From positions 558,001 to 622,000 of the forward strand of contig NZ_JAFBBP010000001.1 in NCBI RefSeq assembly GCF_016907275.1: DNA of 64,000 nucleotides, written 5' to 3'. A program made the position numbers and the translations under genes. The notes under the pieces were generated by a model. That model was not told the DNA's origin. It did not search any database and saw only the letters and a program-made list of their open reading frames with translations. Position 1 is the first letter of the stretch. Each line of letters opens with the position of its first letter. Origin of the DNA: Micromonospora luteifusca. Its GTDB lineage: Bacteria; Actinomycetota; Actinomycetes; Mycobacteriales; Micromonosporaceae. Shown here in pieces: positions 57,267 to 64,000 of this stretch.

Positions 57267-58124
57267 ATGGGTCACCAGTTGTTCGACGAGTTGATCGGCA
57301 CACCACCGGCACCCCGGGTCGATGTGGAGCGCATCGTCCGACGCGAACGGCGCGCTGGCAGTGTCCGACTGATCGGGGGCCCGCTGGCCGCCCTCCTGGC
57401 GCTGGTGGTCGGCGTCGGTGTCGCCGTACGCGATCAGGATCCCGGCCCGGCTCCGGGCCCGCCACTGGCCGCGCCCACCCCCACGGCCACGGACACCGGG
57501 TTCCGCCTGGTCTTCGATACCGACGAGAGCGCCGAGGCCAGCGCGAACCGCCTCAGCACGGAGTTCGAAGCCGCGCTGCGTGAGGTCGCGCCCGGGTCGA
57601 CGTGGTTCTGGATCCCCGACCACGTCGACGAGGCCCGCAAGCCGGACGGACGGCCGCCGGTGTTCACCCACCACGGCCGGGACGACATGGTCAGCGGCGG
57701 ATCCGGCGTGTCGTACCAGGGACGGAAGGGCCCGCTGGGCGTGTCGATCTCCCCGGACGTCTTCGAGTCGGAACCCGCCGGCCGACCCGGTGACTCCGTC
57801 GAGCCCGCCGGGCCCGCCGGGTACCACTGGCCGTGCGAGCTGCCGGCCGGCCACCTCGGTGACCAGCGGTACCACCGTGTCTGTGCGGAGGGGACCACCC
57901 CCGGTGGCCTGCGGATGAAGGCCGAGACGCTGACCGGGAAGCGGGACGGGAGCGTGCAGCACATCGTCACGATCAAACTGCCCGGCAATCGAGCGTTCAG
58001 CGCGAGCGTCAGCAACATGTTGGGGGTCGACGAGCAGGCTGTCGCCGCGCAGCCAGAGCCCCCGCTCTCCGCAGAGCAAGTCAGGGCCGTCGCCGTACGG
58101 GTCGCCGAGCGGATCAGGGCTTGA
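57267..58124 (+). CDS. Membrane-anchored partner of ECF sigma factor, second pair
   Basis: A 285-residue protein from ATG 57267 (GAGGAAGAGG upstream). The N-terminal 32 residues (LFDELIGTPPAPRVDVERIVRRERR) resemble those of the partner protein at 18967-20133. One membrane helix (LIGGPLAALLALVVGVGVAV), a Pro-rich linker and an outer domain of about 220 residues follow, with two cysteines (WPCELP and HRVCAEG). Likely the anti-sigma or signal-sensing partner of the sigma factor just upstream. Outer domain family unknown. Confidence 0.75.
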   Translation: MGHQLFDELIGTPPAPRVDVERIVRRERRAGSVRLIGGPLAALLALVVGVGVAVRDQDPGPAPGPPLAAPTPTATDTGFRLVFDTDESAEASANRLSTEFEAALREVAPGSTWFWIPDHVDEARKPDGRPPVFTHHGRDDMVSGGSGVSYQGRKGPLGVSISPDVFESEPAGRPGDSVEPAGPAGYHWPCELPAGHLGDQRYHRVCAEGTTPGGLRMKAETLTGKRDGSVQHIVTIKLPGNRAFSASVSNMLGVDEQAVAAQPEPPLSAEQVRAVAVRVAERIRA

Positions 58125-58135
58125 CCGCCACGAAG

Positions 58136-58633
58136 TCAGCGCTGTCGGAGCAGCCCGCGTCCAGCCATGAAGGCTCGCAACGTCTCGGCGTCCGCGGCGG
58201 TCATCAACCAACGCGGGATCACGGTCGCCGGCATCCGATCGACGTACACGATCCAGAACTCAGGGGTGTCCCGTACCTGGGCGACTCCGTCCCAGGCGAT
58301 GCCGCCGGACTCCGAGCCGCTGCGCATCATGATGTTGTCGTCGGTGATGTCGTAGGCACCCTCGACGGCGTAGCGACTGGAGCGACGCCTGGCCCGCAAC
58401 CGCACCCACGGGAGGTACAGCATCGACAGCAACCCACCCACGACCATCGCCATCCACAGCGTCGACGTCCGATTGCCCCACGCGAACCCCCGCGAGACGA
58501 CGTAACCGATCGCCCCGACCGCCGCCAGCGCCGCGCCGATGTAGCCGTACCTACGCAACCGAACGCTGCCGAGCGCAGCGGCCACGCGGCCTGGGTAGGC
58601 GGGATCGGCGGGGACGTCAAAACGGATGTGCAC
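58136..58633 (-). CDS. YcxB-like membrane protein
   Basis: A 165-residue protein: two membrane helices (YGYIGAALAAVGAIGYVV and STLWMAMVVGGLLSMLYLPW), then a YcxB-like domain with the pattern YDITDDNIMMRSGSESGGIAWDGVAQV and WIVYVDRMPATVIPRW. Such domains follow membrane helices in many actinobacterial proteins of unknown role. Convergent with the sigma pair. Confidence 0.8.
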   Translation of the reverse strand: MHIRFDVPADPAYPGRVAAALGSVRLRRYGYIGAALAAVGAIGYVVSRGFAWGNRTSTLWMAMVVGGLLSMLYLPWVRLRARRRSSRYAVEGAYDITDDNIMMRSGSESGGIAWDGVAQVRDTPEFWIVYVDRMPATVIPRWLMTAADAETLRAFMAGRGLLRQR

Positions 58634-58794
58634 GCCAGAACGATAGTGCCCCCGCCCGCCCCTGGCAGCGCCTGACTCCCGCCCCTGGCCGAATCGTCAA
58701 GTGCCGTCCGCTGTCGGCGGCAGGCGCAGCGCCGGCTGATCTTGCGGACGACAGCCCACCCGGCGGCTCGGCGCGCATAGGGAAGACTGGCGGC

Positions 58795-59385
58795 ATGGCT
58801 GACTTGAGCGATGCGAAGGCTGCGCTACACCACTACCTCAAGGCGGCTCGCGAGGACCTGATCTGGAAGCTCGACGGACTGAGCGAACGCGAAGCCAGAC
58901 TGCCCCGCACCGCGACCGGCAACAACCTGCTGGGAGTCCTCAAGCATTGCCTCAACGTCGAAGCCGGTTACTTCGGGCCCACCTTCGGACGCGAATTCCC
59001 GGCACCCGAGGCACTGGTCCCCCTGCAGGCGTTCGACGAGGACCCGCAGGCGGACTGGTACGCACGCGAGGACGAGACGAAAGATGGGCTGATCGACCTG
59101 TACCGCCGTGTCGGGATGTTCGCGGATCAGACGATCGACCAGCTACCGCTCGACGCGCCGGGGCGGGTGCCGTGGTGGCGGCCAGGTGGGCAGGACGTGA
59201 CGCTGCAGAGGATCATCATCCACGTGACCAGCGACCTCGCCCGTCACGCAGGTCACGCCGACATCATGCGGGAGCAGCACGACACGGCGATCGGCCTGCG
59301 GCGGGAGAACACGAACATCCCCGACGACTACGACTGGCCGGCGTACGTCACCAAGCTGACGAAGCTGGCTGACCGCTTCGGATGA
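58795..59385 (+). CDS. DinB-family protein
   Basis: A 196-residue four-helix-bundle protein of the DinB/YfiT superfamily (DUF664-like). Blocks: HYLKAAREDLIWKLDGLSEREAR, LLGVLKHCLNVEAGYFGPTFG with the first metal histidine, and HVTSDLARHAGHADIMRE with two more histidines (H near VTSD, HAGH). Metal-dependent transferase or thiol enzyme activity is known for relatives, but the reaction here is unknown. Start ATG 58795. Confidence 0.88.
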   Translation: MADLSDAKAALHHYLKAAREDLIWKLDGLSEREARLPRTATGNNLLGVLKHCLNVEAGYFGPTFGREFPAPEALVPLQAFDEDPQADWYAREDETKDGLIDLYRRVGMFADQTIDQLPLDAPGRVPWWRPGGQDVTLQRIIIHVTSDLARHAGHADIMREQHDTAIGLRRENTNIPDDYDWPAYVTKLTKLADRFG

Positions 59386-59412
59386 GGGGGCGAACCGCAG
59401 GCGAATCAGGCA

Positions 59413-60393
59413 CTAGCCCGCGTGCGTGCGACGGGTCGTACTGAACCGGCGTTGGTAGGCGGCGGGGCTGATCGACAGCTTCCTGGCGAAGACCCGTCGC
59501 ATGCTTTCGTAGCTGGGGAACCCGGCGAGGCTCGCGGCCTGCGTCGCGGTGTGGCCCTGGTCGAGCAGTGCCCTGGCCATGTCGAAGCGGATGCTCTCCA
59601 CGTAGCGGGCCGGTGTGGTGGACAGCTCGTCGTGGAAGAGCCGGGTGAGATGGCGGGTGCTCACGTTGAGGTGCTGTGCGAGACCGCCGAGCGAGTGGTC
59701 TCCGCGGGGGTCCGCCGTCACGGCGTCGGTGATTCTCCGCAGAGCCGGCGAGCGCGGCGGCGGTCCCTGCAGCGGTGCGGAGAACTGTGACTGGCCGCCC
59801 GCACGCTGCATGTACACCACCAGGGCACGTGCGACGTCGCGCGTCAGGTCGGGCCCGTGGTCCTCTTCGACGAGAGCGAGCGCCAGGTCGATACCGGCCG
59901 TCACCCCTGCCGAGGTGTACGTGGTGCCGTCGCGAACGTAGATCGCGTCGGCCTCGACACGACACGTCGGGTACCTGGCGGCCAGCTCGTGCGCGACCCG
60001 CCAGTGCGTGGTCGCGCGCTTGCCGTCGAGAATGCCGGCGGCGGCGAGGACGAACGCTCCGGTGCAGATCGACGCGACCCTGCCGGCCACAGCCGCCGGT
60101 ATCCGTGCGGCGTCCGCCAGGTCGGCGGGGACCTGGGTGCGCGGATAGTGGTCGGACCCGGCAACCAGCAGCGTGTCGAAGGCCGCCTCCGCGGAGACCG
60201 CGCCGTCGACCGCCATCCGAACCCCGAGATTCGACGTGACGTCCGCACCAGTCGGCGACAGCAGCACGATCTGGTAGTCGGCGCCGAACCGGTTGGCTTC
60301 CTTGAACACCTCGGCCGGACCGGCGATGTCCAGCAGCGTCACTCCGTCGTAGACGAGGATCGCGACGAGATGGCTGCCAGCGTTCACCACCAT
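59413..60393 (-). CDS. GlxA-type transcriptional regulator (DJ-1/PfpI plus AraC HTH), copy 2
   Basis: A 326-residue paralogue of the regulator at 10582-11592. DJ-1/PfpI domain: VAILVYDGVTLLDIAGPAEVF, ASICTGAFVLAAAGILDG with the cysteine. AraC part: GLAQHLNVSTRHLTRLFHDEL and AGFPSYESMRRVFARKLSI. Start ATG 60393. It is divergent from the second HD-domain hydrolase gene, exactly as in copy 1. Confidence 0.92.
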   Translation of the reverse strand: MVVNAGSHLVAILVYDGVTLLDIAGPAEVFKEANRFGADYQIVLLSPTGADVTSNLGVRMAVDGAVSAEAAFDTLLVAGSDHYPRTQVPADLADAARIPAAVAGRVASICTGAFVLAAAGILDGKRATTHWRVAHELAARYPTCRVEADAIYVRDGTTYTSAGVTAGIDLALALVEEDHGPDLTRDVARALVVYMQRAGGQSQFSAPLQGPPPRSPALRRITDAVTADPRGDHSLGGLAQHLNVSTRHLTRLFHDELSTTPARYVESIRFDMARALLDQGHTATQAASLAGFPSYESMRRVFARKLSISPAAYQRRFSTTRRTHAG

Positions 60394-60582
60394 TTATTGG
60401 TAGCACGCGATTACTGGAGATGGCGGGGAACCTCGCGGGCGGTTGCTCACATCACGACTGCCGTTTCACCCTGTCTGGATATGAGTGATTCCTGGCCGGA
60501 CGAAGGCGGCGGCAGGCGACGATCGGTGGGCAGCATGGAGGTCGCCAACACGGGTCGCACATTTCGCGGAAGGTCAGAGAAG

Positions 60583-61221
60583 ATGCCAGAGGTCATCGCG
60601 GGGTTGGAGATTCCTGAGACAGCGGCGGTCGCCGAAGCGACCAGCCACATCCGGGAGACGACCCCACCTCTCATCTACCACCACTCCCGAAGGGTCTTTT
60701 TCTTCGGCATGATCAACGCGCGCAAGCTTGGCGTGAATCCGGACCCGGAATTGCTCTACCTGGCGGCCATGTTCCACGACAGCGGCCTTCTGACTCCCTT
60801 TTCGGACGTCGAGCAGCGCTTCGAGATTGATGGCGCCGACCACGCGCGCAAGTTCCTCCTCGACCGGGGTTTCTCGACGGCGTCCGTCGAGACCGTGTGG
60901 ACGGCGATCGCACTGCACACCACGCCCGGCGTCCCCGACCGGATGGGCCCTGAGATCGCGACCACGTACCTCGGTGTCCTGACCGACGTGCTCGGCCTCG
61001 GCCTGGACGAACTCGATCAAGATCAGCTCGCCGAGATTCTCGCCAGCCATCCACGAGGCGACTTCAAGAACGAGTTTCTGCGAGCCCACGTCGCCGGGCT
61101 GAAGGACCGCCCGGAAACCACGAACGGCACCGTGAACTCCGACATACTCGAACACTTCCTCCCCGGCTTCCAGCGCGTGACGACGGTCGAGCGCATCCTC
61201 GGATCGCCCTGGTCGAGCTGA
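60583..61221 (+). CDS. HD-domain hydrolase, copy 2
   Basis: A 212-residue HD protein of identical length to copy 1 at 11723-12361. The metal residues H33, H34, H65, D66, H112 and D135 occupy the same positions. Blocks common to both: PELLY, AMFHD, IALHTTP, TDVLG and DILEH/DVLEH. Roughly half of positions look identical. ATG 60583. It is followed after 59 bp by an MDR oxidoreductase on the same strand. Confidence 0.9.
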   Translation: MPEVIAGLEIPETAAVAEATSHIRETTPPLIYHHSRRVFFFGMINARKLGVNPDPELLYLAAMFHDSGLLTPFSDVEQRFEIDGADHARKFLLDRGFSTASVETVWTAIALHTTPGVPDRMGPEIATTYLGVLTDVLGLGLDELDQDQLAEILASHPRGDFKNEFLRAHVAGLKDRPETTNGTVNSDILEHFLPGFQRVTTVERILGSPWSS

Positions 61222-61280
61222 TCGGAGACCGGCCGCCACAACCACGGCCGGCCGACGAACTTTCCTGAGAGGCTTCGAGT

Positions 61281-62198
61281 ATGCAAGCGATTACCGTAAG
61301 CGACCGTAACGCGGGTGTCGGCGGGCTCACCCTGACCGACATGCCATACCCTCACGCCGCGGAGAACGACGTCATCGTGCGCGTCCATGCCGCGGGCTTC
61401 ACTCCCGGAGAGCTCGACTGGCCGGCAACGTGGTCCGATCGCGGCGGCCACGACCGGACACCCAGCATTCCCGGGCACGAACTGTCCGGAGTTGTGGCGG
61501 AACTCGGCTACGGAACCACCGGCCTCAGCGTGGGTCAGCGGGTGTTCGGGCTGACCGATTGGGCACGCAACGGGTCCCTGGCCGAGTACACCGCGGTGGA
61601 GGCTCGCAACCTCGCCCCCCTCGCGGCCGACATCGATCACACCGTGGCAGCCGCGTTGCCCATTTCCGGACTGACCGCATGGCAGGGGCTGTTCGACCAC
61701 GCCCACCTCACGACCGGACAGACCGTCCTCATTCACGGCGCGGCGGGCGGTGTGGGCTCGATCGCCGTCCAACTCGCCCGGGAAGTGGGCGCCCACGTGA
61801 TCGGCACCGGCCGGGCCGACGACCGCGAGGTCGCGCTCACCCTCGGCGCACAGACCTTCGTCGACCTCGACGCCGAGGATGTGCGGCACGTCGGACAGGT
61901 GGACGTGGTGTTCGACGTCATCGGCGGCGACATCCTCGACCTGTCGACCGCACTGGTACGCCCGGGCGGCACCCTCGTCAGCGTCGCCGTGCCGCCTACC
62001 GCACAACCGAAGGACGGGCGGGCCATCTTCTTCGTCGTCGAACCTGATCGTGCCCGGCTGAGCGACCTTGCCCAGCGCCTTCGGACCGGACGGCTCAACC
62101 CCATCGTCGGCGCCGTGCGACCGCTCTCCGAAACGCCCTCCGCGTTCGCCCGCCGCCGCCGCACACCCGGCAAGACGATCATTCAGGTTCAACAATGA
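61281..62198 (+). CDS. MDR-family NADPH oxidoreductase
   Basis: A 305-residue QOR-like enzyme. GroES-like part: PSIPGHELSGVVAELG and VGQRVFGLTDWARNGSLAEYTAV; NADPH loop: LIHGAAGGVGSIAVQLAREVGAHVIGTG. Zinc ligands are absent. C-terminus is KTIIQV. ATG 61281. It is in line with the HD gene and the glycosyltransferase, 10 bp before the latter, so the two may be co-transcribed. Confidence 0.88.
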   Translation: MQAITVSDRNAGVGGLTLTDMPYPHAAENDVIVRVHAAGFTPGELDWPATWSDRGGHDRTPSIPGHELSGVVAELGYGTTGLSVGQRVFGLTDWARNGSLAEYTAVEARNLAPLAADIDHTVAAALPISGLTAWQGLFDHAHLTTGQTVLIHGAAGGVGSIAVQLAREVGAHVIGTGRADDREVALTLGAQTFVDLDAEDVRHVGQVDVVFDVIGGDILDLSTALVRPGGTLVSVAVPPTAQPKDGRAIFFVVEPDRARLSDLAQRLRTGRLNPIVGAVRPLSETPSAFARRRRTPGKTIIQVQQ

Positions 62199-62208
62199 GG
62201 AGACGTGC

Positions 62209-64000
<1,792 letters not shown>

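Noticed and set aside
55342..57465. 707-codon minus-strand frame opposite the haloperoxidase and sigma factor genes
   Set aside because: It spans two real plus-strand genes with complete active-site or sigma motifs and is a composition artefact.
61222..61280. Rifamycin-associated element upstream of the oxidoreductase/glycosyltransferase pair
   Set aside because: No inverted repeat of the expected kind is present in the 59-bp gap.

Overview
The window looks like chromosomal DNA of a filamentous actinomycete, most plausibly Micromonosporaceae or a close relative. This rests on the very high GC, many GTG and TTG starts, ATGA/GTGA stop-start overlaps, an AfsR-type SARP regulator, two SigE-family ECF sigma factors, an SAM methyltransferase of the family common in actinomycetes, and many TetR, PadR, GlxA-type and LuxR-like regulators. 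GC was judged by eye. I see no rRNA, tRNA, CRISPR array, insertion sequence, prophage or biosynthetic megasynthase. Both ends cut genes (LutB on the left, a PEP-utilising phosphotransferase on the right).

Left part (1-20.6 kb): lactate-oxidation genes lutB-lutC; a quinone-oxidoreductase-like MDR enzyme; a bicupin oxalate decarboxylase with a small membrane protein; a LuxR-type regulator; an aldo/keto reductase divergent from a TetR regulator with a direct-repeat operator candidate between them; an MFS transporter; a GlxA-type regulator divergent from an HD-domain hydrolase; a PLP-dependent deaminase/desulfhydrase; an SAM methyltransferase divergent from a large SARP/NB-ARC/TPR regulator; a secreted peptidase-type alpha/beta hydrolase; and an ECF sigma factor with a membrane-anchored partner.

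Central part (21.9-45.3 kb): a plant-cell-wall arabinoxylan and pentose locus. A SBP-permease-permease-IlvD/Edd dehydratase operon, a secreted tandem CE1-like esterase, a LacI regulator, a GH3 glycosidase divergent from a GH51 arabinofuranosidase, a second secreted CE1-like esterase, and a six-gene coupled operon (SBP, two permeases, enolase-superfamily dehydratase, FAH-family enzyme, aldehyde dehydrogenase) read away from an IclR regulator. The parts suggest extracellular removal of ester side chains, import of oligosaccharides or sugar acids, intracellular glycoside cleavage, and oxidative (non-phosphorylative) conversion of pentonates to 2-oxoglutarate. Similar LacI-type operator sequences lie before the LacI gene, between GH3 and GH51, and before the second esterase. 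Repeats of another type lie before the IclR gene.

Right part (45-64 kb): mixed housekeeping and accessory genes: a chorismate mutase coupled to a HIT-like gene, an EPSP-synthase-like gene, a stand-alone FtsX extracellular domain protein, AlkD-like repair protein, PadR-controlled ABC exporter, a striking 19-bp perfect palindrome, a secreted vanadium haloperoxidase, a second ECF sigma/membrane partner pair, a second GlxA/HD divergent pair paralogous to the one at 11-12 kb, and a glycosyltransferase tail-to-tail with the truncated phosphotransferase.
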